Source of the DNA: Diploptera punctata
Lineage: Eukaryota > Arthropoda > Insecta > Blattodea > Blaberidae
Direction of reading: 5' to 3'
DNA: 64,000 bases
Assembly (NCBI GenBank): GCA_030220185.1
Contig: JASPKZ010004204.1
Span: 184,001 to 248,000, forward strand
A program made the position numbers and the translations under genes. The notes beneath the pieces are model-generated. The model was not told the origin of the DNA. It saw only the letters and a program-made list of their open reading frames with translations, and did no database searches. Shown here in pieces: positions 1-10,833 of this stretch (the stretch's first letter is position 1; each line of letters starts with the position of its first letter).

Positions 1-90
1 TAATTTAAAATTACATTCCAACCTTACATATTTTTAATAAGGCTTTATTTAGATATTTTTGGTTTCTCATTAAATTTTCATGCACTTTTC

Positions 91-119
91 GCACTATCTT
101 GGGGGTAACACACATACAT

Positions 120-169
<50 letters not shown>

Positions 170-196
170 GTATGTGTGTTTTACCCAAGATAATGC
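91..196. repeat. Imperfect palindrome with (TA)n centre
   Basis: A left arm (91-123) and a right arm (165-196) are inverted copies of about 32 nt. The left arm reads gcactatcttgggggtaac and the right arm ends ttacccaagataatgc. The core is a (TA)n run. It could be a small foldback element or a hairpin that grew around a microsatellite. It has no coding content. Confidence 0.75.
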
Positions 197-214
197 GGAA
201 CGTGTATATATATA

Positions 215-335
215 TCACCGGTGTGAAAGCAACGGGAAGCTTCCACACCTATAATTCCCTAGTAAAGCTATAAAGCATTGCATGAAAATGGTATGATTGC
301 AGCCCTGCCCTCGGGCAGAACTACTAAGGATGGAT
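215..335 (+). repeat. Dispersed SINE 3' module (S1b), solo copy
   Basis: This stretch matches the second half of the composite SINE at 1489-1846 and the reverse-strand copy at 16359-16442. Shared landmarks are gcaacgggaagct, attccctagtaaagct and cgggcagaa. Here it lacks a tRNA-like head and is flanked by (TA)n on both sides. It is probably a 5'-truncated SINE copy. Confidence 0.7.
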
Positions 336-365
336 ATATATATATATATATATATGTAAGGTTGT

Positions 366-888
366 TTTTCATCTCAACTTCTCTAAAAACATTCAACTGA
401 AAAAATATATAAAATTGATATTCTCTCAGTTATGTTGTATGGATGCGAAATATGGTCTGTTTCTTTAAGAGAGGAGAAAACATTACGAGTATCTGAGAAC
501 AAAGTTCTTAGGATTTTTTTTTGGAAGAAAATTAAATGAACAGAAAGGCGAATGGAGAAGACCGCGCAACAATGAGATAGGCTACTTGATCTTTATGGGA
601 AACCATATATAATAAGAACAGCTAAGTCTCATAGACTGGGACGGGCAAGGCATGTGGCATGAATGTGGAATGAAAGAGAGACTTGGAAACTCCTTGTAAG
701 AAAACCAGAGGGAAAACGCCAAGTAGGTAAGCCCAAGAATGAGGTGGGTGAATAATATCAACCGCGATTTGAGGGAAGCTGATTATACAGGGAATGATTG
801 GAAAACATTAGATCAGGATAGAAATATATGGAGAGCTTATGTCCGCGCGGCCATGAATATGGGTTTTATATTGTCAGTGGGTTATTTA
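366..888 (+). mobile_element. LINE-A 3' end, decayed
   Basis: Degenerate 3' part of the RTE-like LINE-A. It starts near the 'YGCETWTL' region after the reverse transcriptase (RT) palm, continues through the VFENKVLRKIFG-like and GRPRMRW-like segments, and ends in the family's 'WRAYVRAAMN' terminus. Several frameshifts and stops break it. Only the last segment (from about 739) stays open. The tail after the stop is degraded (gtcagtgggttattt). Confidence 0.8.
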
Positions 889-1078
889 TATTATATCAGG
901 TTGATATTCACGCACTACTACTATAATACTTTTACCTTTTTTATATTTTCTTCAAGACTGTCATTTTCACTAGAATCCATATACATTATCTTGGATGGGC
1001 TAAATTCTGTATCATACGTTATATTAACAGTGACTATCTCATAGACCGATAATTTTGCCTCTTCCTGTTGATGAAATT

Positions 1079-1334
1079 GCACTTTCTTGATCGTCATGAG
1101 AGATATCTCCGCACTTTCTTGTTCGTCATGAGAGATATCTCCGCACTTTCTTGTTCGTCATGAGAGATATCTCCGCACTTTCTTGTTCGTCATGAGAGAT
1201 ATCTCCGCACTTTCTTGATCGTCATGAGAGATATCTCCGCACTTTCTTGTTCGTCATGAGAGATATCTCCGCACTTTCTTGTTCGTCATGAGAGATATCT
1301 CCGCACTTTCTTGATCGTCATGAGAGATATCTCC
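1079..1334. repeat. 32-bp minisatellite, eight uninterrupted copies
   Basis: There are eight head-to-tail units of 32 bp. Each begins gcactttcttg, continues wtcgtcatgagaga and ends tatctcc. Copies 1, 5 and 8 carry 'gatcg' and the others 'gttcg', so the order is A T T T A T T A. The paralogous repeat at 43530-44017 has only about one partial unit at this position. Confidence 0.95.
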
Positions 1335-1488
1335 GCAAATTAACGTATTTGACAAGTCTATCGATTCAACAATGTACGATCGATAAGAAATGCCAAAAGA
1401 AAACAACTTCAAAAATTACAAAAAAAAAAAAGGTTAGTTCCGTTGCTCTAATTTTTTTAATTTATTTTTTAAATATTGTATAATGAAT

Positions 1489-1846
1489 GCTCACCGCTGT
1501 GGTCTCGAGGTAGCGTGCTGCCTGTCACGCAGCGGACCCGGGTTCGATCCCCGGTCGGGGCAGTTTTTCTGGGTGAGGTTTTTATCTGGGTTTTTCCTCA
1601 CCTGTAAGACAAATGTCAGGAAAACTTTAAGGCCCAAACGGTCCCCGAAATCATATGGCCATCGTCCTTATCATTATCATCCTTACCATTATCATTATCA
1701 TCATCATCCTTCACCGGCGTGGAAAGCAACGGGAAGCTACCACACCTACACAATTCCCTAGTAAAGCTGCAAGCATAGCATGAAAATGCTATGATTGCAG
1801 TGAAGGACCTGACTTCGGGCAGAATTACTATGGATACTATGGATGG
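1489..1846 (+). mobile_element. Composite tRNA-derived SINE (SINE-1 + S1b) with TSD
   Basis: The head has RNA polymerase III boxes: A box tggtctcgagg at 1500-1510 and B box ggttcgatccc at 1541-1551. The SINE-1 body follows (gtgaggtttttat, cctcacctgtaagac, ggcccaaacggtccccgaaa), then an ATC-rich spacer and the S1b module. The whole insert is bounded by the TSD gtataatgaat (1478-1488 and 1846-1856; the shared g is ambiguous). The R1 paralogue at about 43770 is an unoccupied site, which supports a single insertion of both modules together. Confidence 0.92.
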
Positions 1847-2102
1847 TATAATGAATCTGCATTATTGTTATTTCCCATACAATCATCTGTTACTGATTTT
1901 TCCCAAGCCCAAAGAAATTAACAGTAAAGATATGCTATTTATAATAACCGGCTTAGAAATTGCCCGGACGTAAGATCGGAATACATAATCTCACATTCGG
2001 TAAATATTTAACATTATAATTATTTTGAGCTTTCTGATGTACTATTCGCTAAATAATCACTCCAAATCCAACGCGAGGTTGAGTTTTTCATTAGACAAAA
2101 TC

Positions 2103-3015
2103 ACAACTTCTTGTTAGATTAGTGTTGACAATTTTTTAAACATTATTACATTATTTGATGCATATTTATGATTTTTTCTTGGAAGTCCGAATATCTGTTA
2201 CCTTGAACTTACCAACTTGTTATGAAATGGAAACTTCAGCCACGGGATACGTATTTTTGTGACAAAGGAACTGGGTGGTCACGATATTTCTGTGAACAGT
2301 GGAGTCAGTCAACGCATTATACATGCAAATTGCAAAGGATGAATATTAATTTAATCGTATCTACATTTACAAAGGTATAAAACTGATGAGAGTATGAATG
2401 CGTTCTCCTTTCACATCGTCAACATTTACAACTTCTGTTTTACTTTCAATTGAATCCTCTCTCAATTTAAAATTAGTATTGTATTTTGCTATATAAATTT
2501 AGCTTCAGTTTAATTAAATATATCTTCGTTAAAACACGAGGAAAAATGTCCGAACAACAAGACAAAAATGTAAAGGATATAATAGCATTTTATTCATTAT
2601 TGCTTTTATAACAACTCAGCTATTAGCGTCGAAATTCAATGGTGGTCGTAAAAGCGTCGTTACATTTTGCTCAGAAGCACCTTACTTTAATCTTAAGGTG
2701 CTTTTTATGATGTAAATTTACGACTTGCGATCTATAGATTTATTTCCTTTCTAAAGGAAGCCATAATCAAGATTTATATATCCTGAAGAAAATATATTGG
2801 GTAAGGTGTGTGACTAACGGAAACATATTAGGCGAATAATCTGATTTGAACTGGAACAGGATAGGGATAAGAGGAAGGGAGAGAGCTGGTTTATCTAGGG
2901 GTTTACTCCATTGTATCCAGAATAGTTTTTATGTTTCTTTTAAAAGGAGAGGAAGAACTGTACTGAAGAAAATAATAGGAGTCTATGATTGCCACCTTAT
3001 TTCTCGGTTAGGCAG
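2103..3015. other. No gene recognised
   Basis: A+T-rich sequence without a credible coding region. The only local structure I see is a 10-bp-arm hairpin at 2675-2703 (aagcacctta / taaggtgctt). Confidence 0.6.
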
Positions 3016-3018
3016 TCA

Positions 3019-3019
3019 A

Positions 3020-3081
<62 letters not shown>

Positions 3082-3108
3082 GTAGTAGTAGAAGTAATAA
3101 TAGTTATA
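3019..3108. repeat. (AAT)n microsatellite
   Basis: A nearly perfect trinucleotide run grades into (AGT)n at its right end. The poly-isoleucine reading frame across it is an artefact of the repeat. Confidence 0.95.
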
Positions 3109-3580
3109 ATCTATACATTAATGCGAGAAGGAAAAACTTTGTACCCATTTTTAAGAAGATTGCGCGCACGGAGGAGTGTGATATTTGGCATAATTAAAGT
3201 TCATATATAGAAGGAGTGCAGAAAAATTAAAATTTTGTATAATATGTGTTACAAATAAATTAAATTAAATTAAATAAATTATCTCCAACGAATTTATGTG
3301 TATTACTCATTCATTTGTTTACGTTCGTACTGAAAGTGAATCGTTGTAAAAAGAACATTGTGCAACAACAATATTAATTGACTTACTTTCGCATATTTAT
3401 TACTAGTGGTTTATTATTAGCGATTTAAAAAAAAGTGAGCCAGTTTTATTATTTCAATTTAAATTAAACCCTTTGTTTCAGTAATTTTATTACATATTTT
3501 TTATATATTTACACATTCGCACCTACTTCCATTATGCCTCGACATAGAACATTGACGGGTTGGAGTGAGAGACAAAGAGG
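3109..3580. other. No gene recognised
   Basis: A+T-rich spacer with a short (TTAAA)n-like run near 3251-3290. No open frame here has a familiar motif. Confidence 0.6.
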
Positions 3581-3616
3581 AATATATATATATATATATA
3601 ATATATATATATATGT
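3581..3616. repeat. (TA)n microsatellite
   Basis: An alternating TA run, interrupted once, lies about 40 bp left of the tRNA-T-arm palindrome. A second TA run (3749-3792) touches the palindrome's right edge. Confidence 0.9.
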
Positions 3617-3653
3617 TATAATTAAATTTTTAACATTGAGCAATGCAAGCTTA

Positions 3654-3745
3654 ATATGGAATGATAAGAAAAATAAATGCCTGGACGGGATTCGAGCCCG
3701 GATCCGGGTTCGAATCCCGTCCAGGCATTTATTTTTCTTATCATT

Positions 3746-3751
<6 letters not shown>
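3654..3751. repeat. 98-nt near-perfect palindrome containing a tRNA T-arm/B box
   Basis: The two arms are reverse complements around a central ggatcc. I see one internal mismatch (attcgagcccg against attcgaacccg). Each arm reads outward as cgggttcgaatcccg, which is a tRNA T-arm with B box, then tccaggca, then an A/T-rich stretch ending at cattccatat. This looks like two tRNA-derived SINE 3' ends joined head to head. It would form a long hairpin. Confidence 0.9.
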
Positions 3752-3793
<42 letters not shown>

Positions 3794-3799
3794 CCGTAA

Positions 3800-4990
3800 A
3801 CATAATAGTAGGCCAAATGCAAATTTAAATACGAGTAGTATACAATTGCGAAATGGCGGGTTATTGTTTTTTAAATATGGCTTAGCCATAAAATACCACA
3901 TATTTCCTATCGTTCATATTTTTAAAATAAATAGAAGATTAATGTGCACCGTAACCACGCTGTGCCACCATTTATTGAACCGAGACATGATCCCAGAACC
4001 ACTCTGACTGCTACCATTTCTTGCACCGCGTGTTGGTGCTGGATCATACCAATGTTGTTGATAAATACCTTGAGTTGAAAACATAGACTGCTCAAATTAA
4101 CATATCTTTGCCCGGGCCCATAAAAGACAAAGATTAATTCAACTTTCCTTAATGAATTGTTAAACATGTAATATGTTGTACGCTATACAGATTATAACCG
4201 TGGAAGTTCATAGGAAAGAGGAAATCATATATGCTTGAGAAAGTTTATGAAGTTTACACTCATATCTGACATTGACTAGCTACTAAATCAATAGGCAAAA
4301 GTTATTTAAAAGCAGATAACTAAAGTTTAATGAGAGTCAAAAAGCAGTCACATATAACATTGAAATAAATAAAAGATAGTTAGCTTAACATTGAAAATAA
4401 TTTGACAAAATAAAACAATAATCTCATTGATCATCTAACAAAACAATAATAATAAAACATACGTACACTATTACATTCACACTAGTCCCGCCAAGGGCTA
4501 GGGTACACGATACTTGTGGCCCCACCCTGGCTTAAGGAACTAATAAACCAAACAAGCTCCTTCGAGCTATATCGACCTGACTCCTTTGGTTGACAAAACA
4601 GATGATGATCTGATGTTAGTAAGCACAGCTTTATTTGAGAGTTCACTAGGAGAGGGGAGTATGCGCGATAGCACACGGCGCGTAAAGGAAAGGAGGAGGG
4701 TACGTAGGAGAGAATTTTGCACTGTTCACTAAGATCCCAGAAGAAATGGGACACGATGACATATAGTCGCGCAGCATGACGTAATTCATATATCGAAAAC
4801 TTGATTTCGGTACAAATACATAATGACATATTTAAAATGTTAATGAATTGTCGAATTTCGACCGCTGGGCGACGACTAATAATAATATTTACCAAGCAGA
4901 GTTAAGGCTTCATGTTGTCTACAGTTAACCAGGTTAGAAAAAATTACAGTCTTATAACTAAAAAGGGATTTGTAACCAGTACATGCTAAA
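3800..4990. other. No gene recognised
   Basis: Mostly A+T-rich unique-looking sequence. The longest open frame is on the minus strand at 4482-4895 (137 codons). It shows no motif I know and no paralogue in the window, so I do not call it a gene. Confidence 0.6.
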
Positions 4991-4991
4991 A

Positions 4992-6037
4992 CCTACATAC
5001 CTTGACATTTCTCATGGAGAAGCGCTATGATATACCAAGGCCGTGTCCAAAAAAAAATTAAAATGTATATACATACACATATCTGCCGTTTGTAACTGCA
5101 ATACATTAAATTCAGCGCCAAAACTCTCGATTAAACAACAGGGAAGTAACACAACTCCTGAATTTGTGACATGGGTAACCTAACAACCTGCCCGCATGCT
5201 GCGTCCCGCCACACACGAACCCTAAAAACCTGCCCGCACACCGCAACCCATCACGCTATGTGGCGTGTTGGGATCTTTTAGGACGGATCGAGAGTGAATC
5301 AAAAACATGCAAATTTTTGGGTACACTAAGGAAATTGAGATATAGCAAAATTGTAGAGTAAGGGTATATGTATTATCAATAAGAATTTCAATATGGTCTT
5401 TGTTTTCGATCTTTAATTATTATTATACAATAAGTAGGTCTGATAAGTTGAATAGTCTGATAGTGCATTTGATGTCTGCTGGGAGGTGGGTATGAGCGTG
5501 CGCGTGTGTATATGTGTGGGGGTGTCGGGGTGTATGTGTGTGTTTTATTTTCTAATTTGTTTTCTAGCATTTTTTTTAATATTAATGTACAGAATGATAC
5601 TTTTTTTGATTATTTATACACATGGTTTTTTCCTGGATGAGTGTAGATATGTATTATTGTGATGTAGTGTAGACATAGATTTTACTTATATGTACCTGTT
5701 ATTGTTTTTTGATACAGGTGTATTTGTAGGTATTTGTTTATATTGTGATTAGTTTTATTTTTTTATTCATGGAAAATTAATGCACGTACGGCCAAGCAGG
5801 CCCGTGCGCAATGTAAACACATATGTATTTTCTTTCTTCTGAAAAAAAAGGCAATACATTCCATTATCTATCTATATTCCGCTTTACTCACGCAGGAGTC
5901 CATCTGTTTCACACAGCGGGTTACCATTACCTGATTATGGCTTCAATTTATGTGACTTGTAGTTAAAAACGGCAGTTATTTTGGACACGGCCTTGGTACA
6001 TCACAGCGCCTCTCTAGGAGAAATTTCAAGGTAGGTT
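4992..6037. mobile_element. MITE/foldback element FB-2 copy 1, split by a LINE
   Basis: Terminal inverted repeats of about 50 bp: the left end includes ataccaaggccgtgtccaaa (5032-5051) and the right end gacacggccttggtacatca (5984-6003). The second copy at 25078-25412 is about 335 bp with the same ends and similar inner sequence (ctgcaa...cca...ctcctgaatt). The extra length here is a LINE-K 3' UTR at 5261-5868. No transposase is present, so the element is non-autonomous. Confidence 0.85.
5261..5868 (+). mobile_element. LINE-K 3' UTR, 5'-truncated, inserted in FB-2
   Basis: About 600 bp closely match 49944-50525 on the same strand. Shared stretches are ggcgtgttgggatctttt, atgcaaatttttgggta, gcacgtacggccaagcag and gcccgtgcgcaatgtaaa. 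Only the non-coding 3' end is present. It ends in a short TATC-rich tail inside the MITE. Confidence 0.85.
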
Positions 6038-6039
6038 TC

Positions 6040-6435
6040 GTCAAGCAATGGTTGACAGTCTCCTTGTAAGTTAGACATTTGAGTAAAATATATTATATAA
6101 AATAATTGTAAAATAGAAAATCGCATCAAAATATTCTTCAAGTAACTAAGACGACAAGGCTTTGATTGCGTACTGAATCTGCAAAATCATCACTCACTCC
6201 GTTCCAAATTTGTTGAGTCCCTACTATGTCTCCTATAAAATAAATACCGGAAATATAAGTGGGGACTTAATGACTTGTTAATGGGATACTTCTAAATATA
6301 AATTATTTTAAATTACTAATTCCGGATATATTAATATTTTTCATTTTTTAAAACATTCAGTGCCATAGCCTATTGATCACACTAAATGCACTATAGTTAC
6401 CATTATAATGCCACGATATTTAATTAAATTGTGGG
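6040..6435. other. No gene recognised
   Basis: A+T-rich spacer between the MITE right end and a truncated LINE. Nothing repeated in the window was seen here. Confidence 0.55.
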
Positions 6436-7215
6436 TTATAACATGGAAAACACTAGATTTCACTTAATATGTTACGCAGATGATATCGTTCTCCTTTCAG
6501 AATCTGAAGATAATTTACAAAGATCTTTACATCAATTTAATATAAATGCCAGAAAATACAATATGGAAATTAACACGAATAAGACAAAATGCTTAACAAT
6601 ATCAAAATAACCAGTAAGATGCAAATTAGAAGTGGAAAGATAAATTATAGAACAAGTGTCAGAATTTAATTATTTAGGTGTATTAATAAGAAACACTAAA
6701 CATTTAATAAAAGAAGTAAAGAAACAAGCTGATAAAGCAGCACAAATATCAGGGTATATGAAAGATTTAATTTGGCGCAACAAACATATGTCAATAGAAA
6801 GCAAAACCCCCATTTACAAAACGATAGTTCGACCAGTTATCGTATATGGAGCAGAAACTAGGGCTGATACCCCAAAAACTAAAATAATAAGAACATGCGA
6901 AATGAAAATCTTAAGAACTATTCAGGGGAAAACATTATTTGATAAAATACACAACACAGGAATTAGGGACAAATGCCATATTCAAGACATAACCAAATTT
7001 ATTATAGATAGACGAAAATGTTGGAAGGGTCATATAGAAAGAATGGAAGAAAACCGGCTTGCAAAAAGAGCTAAAGAAGATAGATCAATGGACGGGAGAA
7101 GAAGAAGACCAGCCAAGAGATGGATAGATAGTGAATGCACATCCAATACGTCGAGGAGTGATTTTGGAAATAAACAGGATGAAAATCCTACAAATTAAGT
7201 TTAAGAAGAAGAAGA
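6436..7215 (+). mobile_element. LINE-B, 5'-truncated RT fragment
   Basis: Partial ORF2 of a non-LTR retrotransposon. It opens at the RT active site (CYADDIVLLSESEDNLQ; YADD at 6473-6484), then the thumb/connection region, then 'PIYKTIVRPVIVYGAET' and a basic C-terminus (GRRRRPAKRWIDS). One in-frame TAA at 6608-6610 breaks the frame; downstream it is open from 6656 to 7198. Upstream RT motifs and the endonuclease are absent. An AAG tail follows the stop. A second, shorter copy lies at 34491-34730. Confidence 0.85.
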
Positions 7216-7227
7216 TATTGATAATTT

Positions 7228-7605
7228 GTCCATCGCTGTAGTCTCGAGGTATCGTGCTGCCTTGTCACGCAGCGGGCCCGGGTTCGATCCCCAGTCGGGA
7301 CAGTTTTTGTGGGTGAGGTTTTTATCGGGGTTTCCTCACCTGTAAGACGAATGCCAGGAAAACTTTAAGGCCCAAACGGTCCCCGAAATCATATGGCCAT
7401 CGCAATCATCATCATCATCATTCATATCCATCTTAGACTAAGCTTAGGATTAGGGACTCTCCTGGCGCACCACTATCATCATCACCCGTCATATCATCGG
7501 GGCAACGTAACCCCGCCTTCCAGGCGCCACCTCGGAAGTGGGTTACAAGTACGCCATGCCAGGAGAGAACACCAGGAATGTCGAAAAACAACCTGGGGCA
7601 TTTGC
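7228..7605 (+). mobile_element. SINE-1 with a different 3' module (S6b)
   Basis: The tRNA-like head is cgctgtagtctcgagg (A box) and gggttcgatcccc (B box), with the same SINE-1 body as at 1489. After an ATC run the 3' part differs from S1b: it reads cttaggattagggactctcc, then gatcatcggggcaacg-like and gccatgccaggagag. That 3' part resembles the end of the SINE at 59185-59450. TSDs were not clear. Confidence 0.8.
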
Positions 7606-7619
7606 AAAAAAATTTAATT

Positions 7620-8295
7620 AAAAATATTTTTAATTTATTTGTGAGCATTGCACAATCATTTGTTTTGTCTTTCCAATATTCAATTGTTATATATTATCAT
7701 TAAAAGTCCACACTAGATGACAATTGACTGTTATTTCTCTTTCTGTCAATTTAATTTGAAATAAAAAAAAGCATTATTTGATTTTTTATTATCGTATTAT
7801 AAACTACAATTAACATTTGATTTACACCTAAAATATAATATATTGAAAAGAATAAATCTTTGTTATTCGTACATATACAGAGAGTTCTGACGCAGTAAAT
7901 TAGTAACTGCAGGCTACTGTATCTGAATTTACAGAACATTCAAACGTCAATCATAGAATAACGTATTGTGCATTTTCATTTGAATACATATTAAAATATG
8001 AATTTTCATAAACCTTTCATTTGCAATGTATTAGTGAATAAACAGAGATAATTTTGTATGTTTTATATTTTTTTACTGTACAGTTTGTTATTTTTACTCA
8101 CGCCAATATCATTATGAGAAACATTACAAAACAGTTAGTATCCCATTTAAGGCGGTTAGTAGTTAAGGTATATAAGTGATTTTTCGTAAAAAGACAAGTT
8201 TCATTCACAATTACGTTCTTGAAGCATAATTTTATTTAGTACCTAGGGATATAAGTGTACTGTATGCGTTAAGGAGTAGATAAAGTACGATTGTT
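7620..8295. other. No gene recognised
   Basis: Long A+T-rich stretch. The small open frames (for example 7751-7939 on the minus strand) have no recognisable motif. Confidence 0.6.
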
Positions 8296-8298
8296 ATC

Positions 8299-8370
8299 GT
8301 AACTAATGCCACGAGTGATTTCCAAATTATCGATAAATTGGAAATGAAGAGTGGCATTTGTTAGGACTAA
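8299..8370. mobile_element. Mini-hairpin element FB-3, copy 1
   Basis: A 72-bp hairpin with arms aatgccac...tttccaaatt and aattggaaat...gtggcatt. A longer relative sits at 21854-21968 in which the central aaatt is expanded by an inner hairpin. It is probably a miniature foldback element. Confidence 0.7.
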
Positions 8371-8375
8371 TTAAA

Positions 8376-8750
8376 TAAATATCATCATCATCATCATCCG
8401 GTATCATGGCAGCTGCCACCGTCTTCCGGAAACCAAACGCCATTCCTCTCTATCCATCCATTGATCTTCTTCCATTCCTCTGATATTCATAGATGCTTGT
8501 ACCCCTTCTATCCAAGTTTTCTTCGGTCTTCCTCTCTTCCTCCTTTCCATTGGGATCCATTCCATAACATTTTTTGGCAATCTTTGCTCTGGCATTCGTT
8601 TGACATGACCATACCACTGCAATCTTTTCTTTTCTATGATATCTATGATGTCCGGCTCCTCTTGTACACCCATAATTTCCCTTATTTCTTTATTTCGTAT
8701 TCTATCCATTCTAGATTTTCTAGCTGATCTTCTTAAAACATTCATTTCTG
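8376..8750 (-). mobile_element. LINE-C 3' end
   Basis: An open minus-strand frame (8745 to 8404, 113 aa) encodes a LINE ORF2 C-terminus: RRSARKSRMDRIRN, IIEKKRLQWYGHVKRMPE and ERRKRGRPKKTWIEG. The arrangement WYGH...R...GRPK.TW is typical of RTE-type ORF2 tails. An (ATC)n tail follows on the plus-strand left side (8380-8399). It is cut off at 8750, directly against a Jockey-type gag fragment. The plus-strand frame in the same place is a shadow. Confidence 0.85.
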
Positions 8751-8753
8751 TAC

Positions 8754-10357
8754 CTAAAATTCTGCCAAGAACATTGGCAGCGGGCCCTTGGTCCTTCCGG
8801 AGGTCATATTGACTACCGAAAGTGCCTCGAACCCGAGACCTATTAGCTCTTCCTGGATCTCAGATGGATCCACGGAGGGGTCGATGCCTTTGATGACAAT
8901 TTTGAATATGCCTCTTTGGCTTTTATTTACCACTTCGCGATGTGGTATTTTACGCTGCAGCAGCAGCTTGTTTGTATCTGTTATAGACCAGCATTGAAGC
9001 AGGCCTGACCCTGGTTCCGAGTCTAGTGACTTCGCAAGTGAATGCGTTAGACTCGTGTTTGAATTCTCCATTCACAGCTGCCATTGCGACGAGTATTACC
9101 GTCGAATTAGCAGGGAAGGGGGTTTTACGCTTAAGCGCTGGTTCTCCGTCTCAGGACCATCGGGGGTCCCTCCACTCTTACGTGGTGAGTCCTCCGGTGG
9201 TAGAGTGACGGTCAGGCCGGGACCTGTTTTAATCGACAGCCGCTGCTGTCGTATTAAAAGCCGAGCATTTGGTGCTTTTTTCGCGTTCTAGTCGCGATTT
9301 GGGGCGTCGCTGTGGGATCGCCTGCTTTTTTGCTGCCCTTTGGCATGTTGGAGGGTCCTTGTTGGTAGGGAGAATTTGGTCCACCGGTAAGGAGTTGCCC
9401 TGTCAAACGCCGTGGGATATCGGCCTAGTGCCTGGGAGGGTAGCGGGCAGGTTAGGACCCTCGGCCGTCAGACCGGTTTTGCTCTTTGCCGCGCAAGGCG
9501 CGGGCTTTGGTAGCGGGAGTCACTTCTGCAGCCGGTGCTGATGTGGCGAGGACGCTGCTGCCGTAGAGACTTAAACATTTTCTTCCTACAACTCTTAAAA
9601 GAATTTTAATCCAAACTTTAGTGATGCCGCATTTTGACTACTGTGACGTTCTACTAACTTACATAAGTGACGGATTGTTGGACAAACTGCAGCGTGTCCA
9701 TAATATGTGTATCAGATTCATATTTAATGTTCGAAAATACGATCACATTTCTCCATTATTCCACGAATTGTCATGGCTACATCTAAAAGAGAGAAGAAAT
9801 CGCACTGTCTAATTCTCCTATTTAAGATCCTACATACCTCGATTCCCAATTATTTATCATCCCGTTTCCAGTATCTATCCTCAACCATAACCTAAACACA
9901 AGATCACAACATAGTCTCCTACTTAATATACCGCAACATAGGACATCACATCACTCCATGTCATATACCATCTCCACTTCTCGCAACTGGAAATCCCTAC
10001 CACAAGAAATAAGGGGCTGCCGGACATTGGCATCTTTTAAAAGAAATCTAAATTTATATTTGCTCTAAACTCGACTTCATTATTATCCAGTGTAAGATAT
10101 ATATTAATTGGTGTTTCCCGTATAATGTATCATATTTATATTAATTATTTATTATTATTATTATTATTATTATCGTATCATTATTGTTATTACCCTATAA
10201 AATGTTGTTTGTACATGACATTTACATTGCTACATTTATTGTATCTTTAACTGTTTATAATTAGTATAGTGTTATCATATTTGCCGAATATTATTTGTAT
10301 TTGTGCTGGTTGAGTGGAAGAGAGGGCCTTATGGCCTTAACTCTGCCAGAATAAATA

Positions 10358-10394
<37 letters not shown>

Positions 10395-10535
10395 TCTTCA
10401 CCGCTGCCAGGAGATCCTTCTTCTTCCGCTGCTACTCCGCCGGCTGCACACCGCCAACTGAACCCTGGGTTTTAACGAGGCTGTTATTCCCCCCACTCCT
10501 CCTTTCTCATCCGGGTTGGGACCGGCCATGGCGGA
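8754..10535 (-). mobile_element. Jockey-type LINE 5' UTR and gag fragment, split by another LINE
   Basis: Minus-strand element read right to left. The 5' end is 10535-10397 (gccatggccggtcccaac on the minus strand) and resembles 46755-46600. An inserted CR1/L2-like end occupies 9572-10396. The GC-rich 9571-9072 follows, with a start-like MPKGSKKAGDPTATPQIATR broken by a frameshift. Then 9071-8754 encodes GIFKIVIKGIDPSVDPSEIQ and IQEELIGLGFEALSVVNM, which fit the PRE_C2HC domain of Jockey-clade gag proteins. The expected downstream CCHC knuckles and all of ORF2 are missing; LINE-C abuts the break. Confidence 0.75.
9572..10396 (+). mobile_element. CR1/L2-like LINE 3' end inserted in the Jockey fragment
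   Basis: The coding remnant from about 9580 reads as the C-terminal domain of a Jockey/CR1-group RT: QTLVMPHFDYCDVLLTYISD, LDKLQRVHNMCIRFIF and PLFHELSWLHLKERR. Frameshifts follow (the frame jumps near 9812 and 9890), then a NWKSLPQEIRGC-like end. The 3' UTR contains gagggccttatggccttaac and ends in an (ATT)n tail at about 10363-10394. The Jockey sequence resumes immediately afterwards. Confidence 0.8.
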
Positions 10536-10600
10536 GTTATAATAATATAATATATAATAATAATAATAATAATAAATAATAATAATAATAATAATTAATT
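10536..10600. repeat. (AAT)n-rich microsatellite
   Basis: Interrupted AAT/TAAT runs follow the Jockey 5' end. They may be part of that element's insertion site. Confidence 0.7.
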
Positions 10601-10833
10601 ATATTATTATCACAGTTTAAAATACTACAGTATCTGGTCGTAATTTTAAACATTATTTTAAAAGTGTTAAAAAGTAGATATTTAATAAATTTAATTAAGT
10701 AATATAATATTTTATTAGTAGCATGTTCTAATATATTTTTCTTTAATTTCAGGTAAGTTTCATTGGTGTTCACGATTTCAGTCAGTAATTTCTAGGATTA
10801 AGTGAGTTTGATGATTGTTTTTTTATATTTAAC

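Larger units (their letters stand above)
1031..2102. repeat. Dispersed repeat R1, copy 1
   Basis: This non-coding block is paralogous to 43530-44017. Both begin near tcatagaycgataattttgc and end near gagtttttcattagacaaaa. Copy 1 is longer for two visible reasons: a 32-bp minisatellite array has expanded inside it (1079-1334), and a SINE has inserted (1489-1846). I do not recognise the family and see no terminal inverted repeats. Confidence 0.75.

Noticed and set aside
1079..1334. CRISPR-like array
   Set aside because: The units are contiguous 32-bp tandem repeats with no spacers, in a eukaryotic context.
3509..4007. Overlapping 130- and 157-codon frames on both strands
   Set aside because: They run through (TA)n repeats and the palindrome, so the openness comes from low complexity and symmetry.
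4482..4895. 137-codon minus-strand frame as a gene
   Set aside because: No recognisable domain, no splice signals that stand out, and no compositional shift from its surroundings.
9026..9541. GC-rich plus-strand frames that might be a host gene
   Set aside because: The minus strand of the same region reads as Jockey 5' UTR/gag with a PRE_C2HC-like domain, which explains the composition.
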